This document shows positions 23,801 to 32,325 of a stretch of 63,929 bases of DNA, piece after piece. The DNA is from Candidatus Bathyarchaeota archaeon. Lineage in GTDB: Archaea > Thermoproteota > Bathyarchaeia > Bathyarchaeales > SOJC01. The notes beneath the pieces are model-generated. The model made no database searches. It worked only from the letters and a program-made list of their open reading frames with translations, and was not told the DNA's origin. The position numbers and the translations under genes are program-made. How positions within the stretch are numbered: position 1 is the first letter of the stretch; each line of letters starts with the position of its first letter. Where the stretch lies: NCBI GenBank assembly GCA_020351305.1, contig CP070730.1:1249758-1313686 (forward strand), read 5' to 3'.

Positions 23801-25433
23801 CGCTCTTCTCTTTCAAATATTTTCTCATTGTAGAATGTTCACTTCTAAAACCAACTTCTTCAAAGAATGTTTTTGCCTCATAGTTAGTGGCGGACACTAT
23901 GAGATCTACTCGGTGGACTCCCTTGCTTAAGAAGTATTGGTTGGCTGATTCAATGAGTTTCCTTCCGAATCCGTTTCGGCGATGTTCAGGTTTGATAATA
24001 ATAGTCTTGATATAGCCAAACTTTTCATTTATAGTCCGATCTCTTTCAGTTCTTAGCCACATCCAACCTATAATCTCATTATCCAGAAGCGCGACTTTCT
24101 GCCCATTGGGCTCCTTAGCCATTGCGCTTTCTAATTTCCTCCGATGATACTCTCGATCTAAAATTGGAGCCTTTGGAAAGGATTTTTTCGCGATTTCTCT
24201 CTCGAACTCAAGTATACTAGGAAAATCAGCCCATTCAAAATCCCGCAACACAAGTCTCCTAGCCAAGGTTTCCTTAAGCTTCTCTTTCTTTATCAACTTG
24301 AAACCTTTCTTTCTTTCACAATTGGGACACCCCTTCGCCTTCAGTTCTTCAATTGTTCTGAACCTCTCTGTTGTACCCACTTTTATTTTCTCGTTGCATT
24401 GACATTGGTATGTTCGTACGGTAAGAGTAATTTCTCCTGTATAGAACTTGTTTTTAAAGACACCTTTAACTAGGGGCTTCATTTTTTCAGTGGTCCGAAG
24501 CTGCGCTAGAAAAGTCGTGTTAGCAAGCATCTCTGCGCCCTCATATATGTTGAATCTTGGAATATATTCGACAATAGCAAGCCCCATTGCACTCAAAGTT
24601 TTTTGCACCGCTAACATTCTTTTTGGGGGTTGATGGGCAAAGGCCAAGTAGATGCTTTCGCCTTTCCGATAGAGAGCAGTTATACCTCGTGAGATAAACA
24701 ATGCTAAACCAGCAATTGTATAAGGGGGATCAGTGAAAACGACATCATATTTTTGACGAAGATGTTGCGGAAGAGGGTTTCGAAGATCAGATTCAACACA
24801 AGTTATATTGAGATTCTCTTTCTGAGAAATTTGCCCAATAGCTTGTAGCAATCTTTGATCTATGTCCACAACAGTAATTTCCTTCGCAGCTTGTAACAAT
24901 GCGACTGAAATGGATGTGAAGTCATCGTCCCCCAAAAAAATGATTCTCCTTCCCTCAACATCACCTTTCTCTAGCATGAAGAGAGATCTTCGAAGAGCCG
25001 TTTCTGGGGTCCCATGTGTTTGATCTAGCCAAAGCAATGGCTTTGGTCGAGTGCAAAAATACGCTTTGAGTTTTTCCAGTAAAGGCATAAAACTGCCTGG
25101 AACCTGGAAGATTTCATGTTGAAACTGCAATCCTTTGATTCGATGTGGATAAACAAGTCCCAGCTGTTCCTTGACGAACTCCTCACCCTTTTTTGTTAAA
25201 AAGGCTCCTCCGTTTCTAGCCACTAATTCTTCATTTTCTAGTTCTTTTCTAATGGCGGCAACAACAGGCACTGGAAGTTGTGTGATGTAAGACAACTCTT
25301 TTGTGCTTATTTTCTTGTTTCTAAAAATTTCGCGAAGGACTCTTCTAACAGCCTCATCACCTTCTTTCACCCTCGCTTTTTTGGAAACAATCTCTAATAA
25401 GTCGAGTCTGTTCTGCCTTTTCTCTGATCGCAT
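23778..25433 (-). CDS. bpsA: Branched-chain polyamine synthase fused to a zinc ribbon and GNAT acetyltransferase
   Basis: 551 residues. Residues 1-340 match BpsA (the former DUF43 aminopropyltransferase of Thermococcus that makes N4-bis(aminopropyl)spermidine): a winged-helix N-domain (about 25-95), the GDDD motif at 168-171, DPPYT at 235-239 and GAEMLANTTFLAQLR at 299-313. A CxC...CxxC zinc-ribbon-like segment follows (Cys 344, 346, 369, 372). Residues 395-540 form a GNAT domain with the acetyl-CoA loop RRNGFG (485-490) and the terminal NYEAKTFFEEVGFR. Known BpsA is about 350 residues and lacks the acetyltransferase. The fusion suggests that branched polyamines, or a ribosomal or other target, are acetylated in the same step. 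speD overlaps downstream. Confidence 0.88.
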   Translation of the reverse strand: MRSEKRQNRLDLLEIVSKKARVKEGDEAVRRVLREIFRNKKISTKELSYITQLPVPVVAAIRKELENEELVARNGGAFLTKKGEEFVKEQLGLVYPHRIKGLQFQHEIFQVPGSFMPLLEKLKAYFCTRPKPLLWLDQTHGTPETALRRSLFMLEKGDVEGRRIIFLGDDDFTSISVALLQAAKEITVVDIDQRLLQAIGQISQKENLNITCVESDLRNPLPQHLRQKYDVVFTDPPYTIAGLALFISRGITALYRKGESIYLAFAHQPPKRMLAVQKTLSAMGLAIVEYIPRFNIYEGAEMLANTTFLAQLRTTEKMKPLVKGVFKNKFYTGEITLTVRTYQCQCNEKIKVGTTERFRTIEELKAKGCPNCERKKGFKLIKKEKLKETLARRLVLRDFEWADFPSILEFEREIAKKSFPKAPILDREYHRRKLESAMAKEPNGQKVALLDNEIIGWMWLRTERDRTINEKFGYIKTIIIKPEHRRNGFGRKLIESANQYFLSKGVHRVDLIVSATNYEAKTFFEEVGFRSEHSTMRKYLKEKSDGRIETN

Positions 25434-25620
25434 AATGTTGTCGCAGCTCTAACGATTGATCACATCCATCAATGAAAATGGAGAGAAGTATATAGTGTTT
25501 ATGTTACAGGAACTCCTATTAGAGGAAATAGAGAGAAGGTTTTTGTGTATTTATGTTGGGCACCTATGCAGCAATGTTTATTAGAAATAAATATCTGAAA
25601 TACCACTAGACACTACAAAG

Positions 25621-26010
25621 TTGGTGTTTTTGAAGCCAGAAAGTCTTGCTTGTCCTTATTCCAGGTGTGGGCGCCTGTTTAAACAACCAGTGATGGTTAC
25701 AGATCACTCTAAGCTTCCTAGGGAAACATATTATGCTTGCCCCCATTGCATGTTGCGATTGGAGTTGCTGGTTGATACTGATGAGCAAGATGGCTTGGAG
25801 CATGTTCTTGTGAAGGCTGTCAATGACACAATTTTTTCAGGGTTAAATGCAAGGGACAAGGAGGAAGCAGTTTCGAGTCCACACGCAACTAGACCTTCCA
25901 AGAGCTGCAGGCATTTCTTGGGGCATCTAAGGTGCCTTGACGAGGATGCAGATATCCCAGATGAGTGCGCTGTTTGCCCAAGCATCGTACAATGCTATGT
26001 TAAGAGATAG
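25621..26010 (+). CDS. Small double zinc-binding protein, unknown function
   Basis: 129 residues from TTG 25621 (GTG 25624 is an alternative). The N-terminal zinc ribbon has CPYSRCG and, 25 residues on, CPHC. The C-terminal segment has CRHFLGHLRCL followed by CAVCPSIVQC, a second cysteine-rich unit that could bind zinc or a cluster. The middle is charged and variable. Stand-alone gene between divergent and convergent neighbours. The family is probably archaeal and uncharacterised. Confidence 0.6.
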   Translation: MVFLKPESLACPYSRCGRLFKQPVMVTDHSKLPRETYYACPHCMLRLELLVDTDEQDGLEHVLVKAVNDTIFSGLNARDKEEAVSSPHATRPSKSCRHFLGHLRCLDEDADIPDECAVCPSIVQCYVKR

Positions 26011-26057
26011 CGGTGATTTTCTATGAAAAAATGCGTATAACTTGCTTTTACACGCAA

Positions 26058-27719
26058 CTATTCTTCGTCTTCATGCAACCCAACTTTTTTTTGAGCTCCA
26101 TGCGCATGATTCGATAGATATACAGTAGCTATTATGAAGACTGCAGCAATAGCTGCACAAGCATATGTCAAGTCTCGAATTCTGTTTGTGGTTTCAGAAT
26201 AAACCACTTGATGCTCTTGATTTTGATTATTCAATTCCTGAAGAAGAACACTATAGTTACCCAAAAGATCATAGAACATAGCACTTAAGTTGGAGAGCTG
26301 ATGATTTTGATTATTCAATTCCTGAAGAAGAACACTATAGTTACCCAAAAGATCATAATATGTCGTGTTCATGTTCAGAAACTCTGAATAATGATTAGCT
26401 AGCTCCAGATTGAGGACGGTATAATTACTAAGGAATTCATAGAATGTCATGTTTAATTTAGTGAATTCGATTTGAAGCTTGGTATAATTTTCAAGTAGCT
26501 CATTGTAAAGATGTAGAATCTCAGGAGAAACAATTGTTATGGTTTGATCGTCATGATTGTAGGTAAAATAGAGTAAGATTTGTGTTTCATTCAAGGCTTC
26601 AAGAAGGGTTGGTGTTATTTCTTTGCTCCCAGCTAAAATTAAATATGGATATGCCATCAACTCAGAAGGAATTACTACTCTACAAAACCCAATAGAAGCA
26701 TTTTCGCCAGCAACATTAAATCTTATTATTTTACTCCCAGTTTCGACCCCAATTTCAAACCTGAAATTATTGATTGAAGAATTACTAATAATAGAGACTT
26801 GATATGATTCTCCCTCCAAAGGTGTAAAAATTGAGAATGCTCCCAACAGAGGATAATTGTCTTGTTCATCTGCATCGATAAGATACGGAGTATCGCCAAT
26901 CCCATCACTGCCTGTTTCATTCTGAAAAGGTCCTCTGTACACATCGATCCCATTATAACTACTCCAATAGTTGCCTTCTCCCCCAAAATCCCAGATGTTT
27001 AGTGAATCAGGCCCAGAAGATGCATCGTCAAGATTATTGAAGTTATTGTGGTAAGCAGTGTTATTGTTGCTCTGCGAGAAAAAATATACTCCATAGAAAC
27101 CATTTGAAGTTATGGTATTTCTAGAAATCACATTATTACTAGAGGTGGAAAAAAAAATTCCATCCAAACTGTTCAACGTTATTGCGTTATCAGAAATCAG
27201 GTTGCTGCTAGAAGAATAAAGCTCGATTCCATTCACGCTATTCGCGGATATTATGTTATTAGAAATCACTGAACCATAAGATGTGTAAAGACCAACTCCA
27301 TAATGTGTGTTTGTTATCTTGTTGTTCCGTATAATATCCTGATTTGAGTGTTCTAAACTAATCCCATGCGAACAATTTCGGATAGTGAAACCCTGAATTG
27401 TCACATTGTCAGTCCGTCTAATTAAAATCGCATCGCCACTTCCTCCACCATCGATAATCGTGGAGACCATGTTTTCCCCAACAAGCAATATACTCTTATT
27501 CACAACAATATGCTCATAATAAGTTCCACTGTACACGAAAATAGTATCCCCAGAGGCTGCTGAGTCGATAGCACTCTGTATAGTTGGGTAATCTATTGTA
27601 GGGACATACAGAACATTCGGACTCGCACCTACTGACAGCCTACCTTTCAGTCCAAGGATTAGCGACAATAAACATAGAATCATAAACGATGTGGAAATAG
27701 CTTTTTTCAAGCCAATCAT
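26058..27719 (-). CDS. NosD-like beta-helix surface protein with repeat stalk and membrane anchor
   Basis: About 553 residues from ATG 27719 (MIGLKKAIST), preferred over a start at 27818 because it gives a proper signal peptide and avoids overlap with the upstream gene. Domains: beta-helix (about 35-285, with PTIQSAIDSAASGDTIFVYSG and turns like NNIISANSVNGIELY), a PEGA- or Ig-like segment (about 290-400), then a coiled stalk (about 410-515) in which LLGNYSVLLQELNNQN occurs twice exactly, and a C-terminal membrane helix. It looks like a ligand-binding head on a stalk. Many NxT/NxS sequons suggest glycosylation. Confidence 0.72.
   Translation of the reverse strand: MIGLKKAISTSFMILCLLSLILGLKGRLSVGASPNVLYVPTIDYPTIQSAIDSAASGDTIFVYSGTYYEHIVVNKSILLVGENMVSTIIDGGGSGDAILIRRTDNVTIQGFTIRNCSHGISLEHSNQDIIRNNKITNTHYGVGLYTSYGSVISNNIISANSVNGIELYSSSSNLISDNAITLNSLDGIFFSTSSNNVISRNTITSNGFYGVYFFSQSNNNTAYHNNFNNLDDASSGPDSLNIWDFGGEGNYWSSYNGIDVYRGPFQNETGSDGIGDTPYLIDADEQDNYPLLGAFSIFTPLEGESYQVSIISNSSINNFRFEIGVETGSKIIRFNVAGENASIGFCRVVIPSELMAYPYLILAGSKEITPTLLEALNETQILLYFTYNHDDQTITIVSPEILHLYNELLENYTKLQIEFTKLNMTFYEFLSNYTVLNLELANHYSEFLNMNTTYYDLLGNYSVLLQELNNQNHQLSNLSAMFYDLLGNYSVLLQELNNQNQEHQVVYSETTNRIRDLTYACAAIAAVFIIATVYLSNHAHGAQKKVGLHEDEE
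26218..26357. repeat. Direct 56-bp repeat with 84-bp period in the stalk coding region
   Basis: The plus-strand segments 26218-26273 and 26302-26357 are identical. The period of 84 bp is exactly 28 codons, so the reading frame is kept and one stalk unit has been duplicated recently. Upstream units are related but diverged. Confidence 0.85.
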
Positions 27720-27778
27720 GACTTTCTCTTTCTCATATCGAATTAAAAACATTAGGGTAAACTCCATGCGCTTGCTCC

Positions 27779-28390
27779 TTATGTTTGAGAGAGCAACTTT
27801 CCTAACACCAGGGAGCACACGACGCTTGTGAAAAGGGTTGACACAAAAATTATCAGATTAATGATAGGTTGTAGGAGCGCCCATACACTAGCAGTATAAA
27901 GTGCGCCTACCAAGAGGGCTAGTAGATAGACCCTCATTTTATTCCTCTTTCGTATAGTCGGAAGTGATTCTTGTTGGTTTAACATTGAATAGAGCTTGGT
28001 TTGTGCTCGTTTTATCTGGCTGTCTGTAGCTAAGATGACTTGGTTCTTGTCAATATCATTGAACCTGAAGCTTAGTAGAGCATATCTTTGCAAGGCCCAA
28101 GGCTTCTTCTTTGGCAGGATCTTGACGACGTTGCTCTTCTCCATTTTTTTTAAGACTGTCTGGATTTTGCGAACAAATTGAACGTCGTCAGCGCGTTCTT
28201 CTCCATAGAGTCTAGTAATTATGTCCTTGACATTGGGAAAAAAAAGTTCCAGCTGAAAGGATGCCATTGATTTAACCAGATCATATTGATATTCACCTTC
28301 TCGCAAACGTACATCACTTGTCTTAGCATCAGCACTTAAAACTTCGAGCAGGAGCTGCACTTCACGCGGGGTTAATTTACCCAAAGACAA
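27779..28390 (-). CDS. Winged-helix-like protein with C-terminal membrane hairpin
   Basis: 203 residues from TTG 28390. Residues 1-120 are helical and charged, with a winged-helix look (LTPREVQLLLEVLSA, then IQTVLKKMEKSNVVKILPKKKPWAL split). Residues 152-200 hold two strong membrane helices. The gene ends 60 bp before the beta-helix surface gene in the same orientation, so they probably share a transcript. A membrane-tethered regulator or sensor is possible, but DNA binding is not proven from sequence. Confidence 0.55.
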   Translation of the reverse strand: MSLGKLTPREVQLLLEVLSADAKTSDVRLREGEYQYDLVKSMASFQLELFFPNVKDIITRLYGEERADDVQFVRKIQTVLKKMEKSNVVKILPKKKPWALQRYALLSFRFNDIDKNQVILATDSQIKRAQTKLYSMLNQQESLPTIRKRNKMRVYLLALLVGALYTASVWALLQPIINLIIFVSTLFTSVVCSLVLGKLLSQT

Positions 28391-28569
28391 ACTGTTGACT
28401 CCTAGTCAATATTTTCAATTGAAACAACATACAAATACTTTGTGTCCAGAACTAGATTTTTCCATCAAATTTTTACGCGTGCCTGCATAATTTTTACTAA
28501 CTTCAGTGCTTTTCAATTAAGTCTACTGACAAAACGCGTAAGTTTTTCAACATTGATAAACAAGTATAG

Positions 28570-28902
28570 GTGGGTGAAGTGGCGAACCATAAGGGAAATG
28601 TCAGTTTGCGGTATTTATCTCTGCATAGACCTCGGCAAGAAGTACGTTCTGTCTTCAAATATAGAGATAGACTTACAATTCTAATCGATATTCTGAAGTC
28701 CACACAGACTTCCAAAAATGGGAAGAAAAAGACGCAGATTCTTCAGAGTGCTAATTTGAGTTACCACCAACTAAACAAGTACTTGTATTTATTATTGACC
28801 AACGGATTTATTGCTGTTAACAAGAATGGGATGTACAGGATAACTGCTGAAGGTTCACGCTTTGCGAATGCTTTGGAACCTTTTAACATGAAACTGACAT
28901 AG
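28570..28902 (+). CDS. Small winged-helix transcriptional regulator (HTH_45-like)
   Basis: 110 residues from GTG 28570 (GTG 28579 also possible). The region YRDRLTILIDILKS, KKKTQILQSANLSYHQLNKYL and LLTNGFIAVNKNGMYRITAEG is the typical archaeal PF14947-type wing. The protein is a small DNA-binding regulator, probably dimeric. Its target cannot be read from sequence; it lies divergent from the membrane winged-helix gene and upstream of hmgA. Confidence 0.7.
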   Translation: MGEVANHKGNVSLRYLSLHRPRQEVRSVFKYRDRLTILIDILKSTQTSKNGKKKTQILQSANLSYHQLNKYLYLLLTNGFIAVNKNGMYRITAEGSRFANALEPFNMKLT

Positions 28903-29128
28903 ATTTTTCAGTAGCTATGACATGTGCGAAAGTTCAAAGTTAAATAGTCATCCTATTGATGCAGCGAGGTTTTTGACTCAATCAAGACTTATTGTATAAT
29001 AATTGAGCATTAGGTGGATGATGTGTTGCAGCTAACTGATACGTGGAGTCAGCCTTTAATTTATTACCGCTTCTGAGTTAAGTTCTTATTCTCCCTGCAA
29101 CTGTTAGTTAACCCTTGGAGTTTCGAAT

Positions 29129-30403
29129 ATGAACAAAACATCTGCATTTTCGGGCTTCTACAAGTTTTCGATAGAAAAACGGCTTCAACATGTGAAAGAG
29201 TTTGCTAATCTTACGGATGAGGAATCAAATCTTCTAAAAAATACAGGTTCGTTACCGTTGAAAAGTGCTGATCGCATGATAGAGAACGTAATCGGTGCAT
29301 TCCCAGTTCCTCTCGGCATAGCAGTCAATTTCCTTATTAATAAGCGAGATTACCTCATTCCCATGGCCATAGAAGAGCCCTCAGTTGTAGCAGCTGCAAG
29401 CTACGCGGCGAAAATGGCTCGTGAAGGTGGAGGTTTCTACACGAGCAGCACACCCCCGATTATGATAGGTCAAATCCAAGCAGTTGATGTAAAAGCCCCA
29501 CATCGAGCTCGTATGATAGTTTACTCTCATAAAAAAGAAATTCTCAAGAAAGCTAACGAACAAGACCCCGTTCTAGTCTCTTTGGGTGGTGGTGCTAAAG
29601 ACCTGGAAGTGAAAATCATCAGGACTCCTATTGGCACTATGCTCATAACTGAGCTTCATGTCGATTGTCGGGACATCATGGGTGCCAACGCAGTTAACAC
29701 AATGCTTGAAGCTGTTGCTCCTTTTATAGAAAAGATAACTGGAGGTCATGTCCATTTACGAATCATTAGCAATCTCGCGACTAAACGTTTAGCTAGAGCA
29801 CATGTTACTGTGCCTAAAGAAGTGATAGGAGGAACAGACGTTGTAGATGGTGTAGTTCAAGCTTATCACTTTGCAGCAGTGGATCCGTATCGAGCAGCTA
29901 CTCATAACAAAGGTATCCTTAATGGTGTGATTGCAGCAGTTCTCGCCACCTGTAATGATCACCGCGCGGTAGAAGCAGGTGCTCACGCTTACGCTGCTCG
30001 TACTGGGCATTATACAACTTTATCAATGTGGGAAAAAAATAAAGAGGGGGATCTAGTGGGTTCACTAGAAATGCCTATGGCAGTTGGTACTGTAGGTGGT
30101 GCTATTAGTACTCATCCCGTTTCCAGAATTGCACTCAAGATTCTCCGTGTGAAGTCAGCTAATGAACTTGGTGAAGTTATAACTGCATTAGGCTTGGCTC
30201 AGAATCTAGCTGCTCTTCGTGCATTATCACAGGAAGGAATTCAACGTGGTCATATGCGATTGCATGCTCGAAACATAGCAATCGCTGCTGGCGCTACGAA
30301 TGAACTCGTAGACATTGTCAGTGAGCAGATGGTGAAGGAGAGAAAAATTCGCATTGATAGGGCTAGAGAGATTCTTGGGCAGTTTAGGAAGACAAGTGTA
30401 TGA
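29129..30403 (+). CDS. hmgA: 3-hydroxy-3-methylglutaryl-CoA reductase, class II type
   Basis: 424 residues. Reduces HMG-CoA to mevalonate, the committed step to archaeal isoprenoid lipids. The catalytic residues of the class II enzyme are in place: Glu 83 (EEPSVVAAAS), Lys 261 (THNKGILNG), Asp 277 (CNDHRA) and His 375 (QRGHMRLHAR), along with the class II opener LPLKSADRMIENVIGAFP. Class I, the form in most archaea, differs in these blocks. It heads a tight operon in which the next gene overlaps by 4 bp. A 226-bp leader region precedes it. Confidence 0.93.
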   Translation: MNKTSAFSGFYKFSIEKRLQHVKEFANLTDEESNLLKNTGSLPLKSADRMIENVIGAFPVPLGIAVNFLINKRDYLIPMAIEEPSVVAAASYAAKMAREGGGFYTSSTPPIMIGQIQAVDVKAPHRARMIVYSHKKEILKKANEQDPVLVSLGGGAKDLEVKIIRTPIGTMLITELHVDCRDIMGANAVNTMLEAVAPFIEKITGGHVHLRIISNLATKRLARAHVTVPKEVIGGTDVVDGVVQAYHFAAVDPYRAATHNKGILNGVIAAVLATCNDHRAVEAGAHAYAARTGHYTTLSMWEKNKEGDLVGSLEMPMAVGTVGGAISTHPVSRIALKILRVKSANELGEVITALGLAQNLAALRALSQEGIQRGHMRLHARNIAIAAGATNELVDIVSEQMVKERKIRIDRAREILGQFRKTSV

Positions 30404-31272
30404 TAATTCTGCCGGGCCCAGCAAGTCTGGACTTAGCGAATAACATTATGTTGGAGTTGGATGCTAGACTGGTTCCAGTCTTCTACAAGAAATTTCCTGA
30501 TGGTGAAAGCAGCATACGCATTGACGGTAATGTTAATGATGAGAAGGTTGTGATTGTCCAAACAACAAGTCCTCCTCAGGACGAACGACTAATGCAGCTT
30601 TTTCTTATGGCTTCTGCTGCAAAAGATCAAGGAGCCAAAAAAATTGTCGCAGCAATTCCTTATTTTGCATACAGTCGCCAAGATAAAGTGTTCCTTCCTG
30701 GGGAAGCATTCAGTGCAAAGATAGCTGTCGACATACTCAAAGCTTGTGGGGTTACCCAAATAATAACTGTTAACGCTCACAACCCTGTAACTTTGAATAA
30801 CTTCTCCATCCCAATAAGAGATGTTTCAGCCATTTCTTTGTTGGCAACACATTTCAGAGATCAAAGCTTTGAAGACTCGGTTTCCTTATCAGTGGGAAAA
30901 AAGGGACTAGCTGTGGCAAAAGAAGCTGCCACAATACTCAAAGGACCGTTCGATTACATTCCGACTCACAGGGACCGACATACTGGTGAGGTTTCCATTG
31001 AATCTAAACCTTTGAAGGTGGACGGCAAGGTCACAATCCTCTTCGACGACATTATAAGCAGCGGTGGAACGATGATAAAGGCTGTTTTTCATGCAAAGAA
31101 GCAAGGAGCAAAGAAAGTGTATGTTGCTTGCGTTCACCCACTCCTGATTAACAACGCCAAGGAGAGAATTATGCAAAGTGGAGCAAGCGGAATTGTAGGC
31201 ACCGACACTGTTCCTAGTTCTATAAGTGATGTCTCCGTAGCCCCCGCGATTGCCAAAGCACTGACCGAGTGA
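30400..31272 (+). CDS. prs: Ribose-phosphate pyrophosphokinase
   Basis: 290 residues, the short archaeal form. Makes PRPP from ribose 5-phosphate and ATP for nucleotide and histidine synthesis. Motifs: the ATP-binding flap region PYFAYSRQDKVFLPGE and the PRPP-binding loop VTILFDDIISSGGTM. The ATG lies inside the end of hmgA (ATGA overlap), so the two are translationally coupled. Confidence 0.93.
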   Translation: MIILPGPASLDLANNIMLELDARLVPVFYKKFPDGESSIRIDGNVNDEKVVIVQTTSPPQDERLMQLFLMASAAKDQGAKKIVAAIPYFAYSRQDKVFLPGEAFSAKIAVDILKACGVTQIITVNAHNPVTLNNFSIPIRDVSAISLLATHFRDQSFEDSVSLSVGKKGLAVAKEAATILKGPFDYIPTHRDRHTGEVSIESKPLKVDGKVTILFDDIISSGGTMIKAVFHAKKQGAKKVYVACVHPLLINNAKERIMQSGASGIVGTDTVPSSISDVSVAPAIAKALTE

Positions 31273-31287
31273 GGAGCATCAACATTA

Positions 31288-32325
31288 GTGCCCCCTATTT
31301 TCTTCCTTCTTTCGGGTGAGCATAAAACACTACCTTTCGCTGAACTGGAAGCAATACTAGAAGCCGAAGGCATAGCTTATAGAGAGATTCAAAGACTGCC
31401 ACAGGTTCTACGGCTTCAAACAGATATCACCGCTACTGAAGCTGTCAAGCGACGAGCTGCATTGACTAGAACCTGCTGCCACGAACTTTTTTGTTGCCAA
31501 GCCTTTTTAGATACTATTACAAAAAATATGCAATCTGTACAATTAGACAGCCTGCTTCAACCTGGAGAAAGCTTTGTCGTCCGAGTTCGAAGGGTGGGCA
31601 AATCAGCTCGAAATCTTATAGGTATGAATGTGGAACGGAAACTCGGGGAACTTATCCTGAGCAAGGTTAAGGGGGTGAAGGTAAACCTCAGATTGCCAAA
31701 AAAAAACTTCTTCGGAGTGATAACTGCCAGCAGCTTTGTTTTTGGGTTAAAACTTGCCGAAATATCACCCACTCCTTTCATGCAAAGGCGACCTCGAAAG
31801 CGTGCATTTTTTCATCCCTCTGCAATGCCAGCGAAGTTGGCGAGATGCATGGTTAACTTAGCCAGATCTAAGAGTGGCGAATTGATTTTAGACCCTTTCT
31901 GCGGAACTGGCAGCTTTCTCATAGAAGCAAGCTTGCTGGGTTGCAGGGTGTTAGGTTGTGACATCAAGAAACATATGCTTAAGGGGAGCATGCAAAATCT
32001 AAAGTTTCTAGATTTAGAATATGATGGCTTGATTGTTGCTGACGCTAAACACTTACCAATGATGAAAGTGGATTGCATAGTTACAGACCCTCCATATGGT
32101 CGGTCTGCATCCACGATGGGTTACACAACTAAGCAAATCATTCAAGATTTCTTAAATATGTCTACTGATAGGATTGCAAAAAAAAATTACATATGTATAG
32201 CTGCTCCTAAGACGGTCAACATAGTCGATATTGTGAAGCCATTAGGTCTGAAACATGTTCAATCACATCTTGTTTATGTACACAGGAGCCTTACTAGAGA
32301 GATTGTGGTGTTGGAGAAAGCGTAA
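31288..32325 (+). CDS. trmG10: tRNA (guanine10-N2)-methyltransferase, THUMP domain
   Basis: 345 residues from GTG 31288. An N-terminal THUMP domain (about 50-150) recognises the tRNA 3' end. The C-terminal Rossmann methyltransferase has the SAM loop DPFCGTGSFLIEA and the amino-methylating motif TDPPYG. It matches the archaeal Trm-G10 enzyme that makes N2-methyl- or dimethylguanosine at position 10. The stop codon abuts the RNase Z start codon directly. Confidence 0.88.
   Translation: MPPIFFLLSGEHKTLPFAELEAILEAEGIAYREIQRLPQVLRLQTDITATEAVKRRAALTRTCCHELFCCQAFLDTITKNMQSVQLDSLLQPGESFVVRVRRVGKSARNLIGMNVERKLGELILSKVKGVKVNLRLPKKNFFGVITASSFVFGLKLAEISPTPFMQRRPRKRAFFHPSAMPAKLARCMVNLARSKSGELILDPFCGTGSFLIEASLLGCRVLGCDIKKHMLKGSMQNLKFLDLEYDGLIVADAKHLPMMKVDCIVTDPPYGRSASTMGYTTKQIIQDFLNMSTDRIAKKNYICIAAPKTVNIVDIVKPLGLKHVQSHLVYVHRSLTREIVVLEKA

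Noticed and set aside
28941-28955. Stretch GTTAAATAGTC-T/A-TCCT shared with 19642-19656
   Set aside because: The match is short and includes a TATA-like core, so two promoters could look alike by chance. Kept only as a note in the intergenic entry at 19397.
29012-29074. About 20-codon frame (GTG start) upstream of hmgA as a leader peptide
   Set aside because: No attenuator-like stem or codon run of one amino acid, so nothing separates it from a chance frame.
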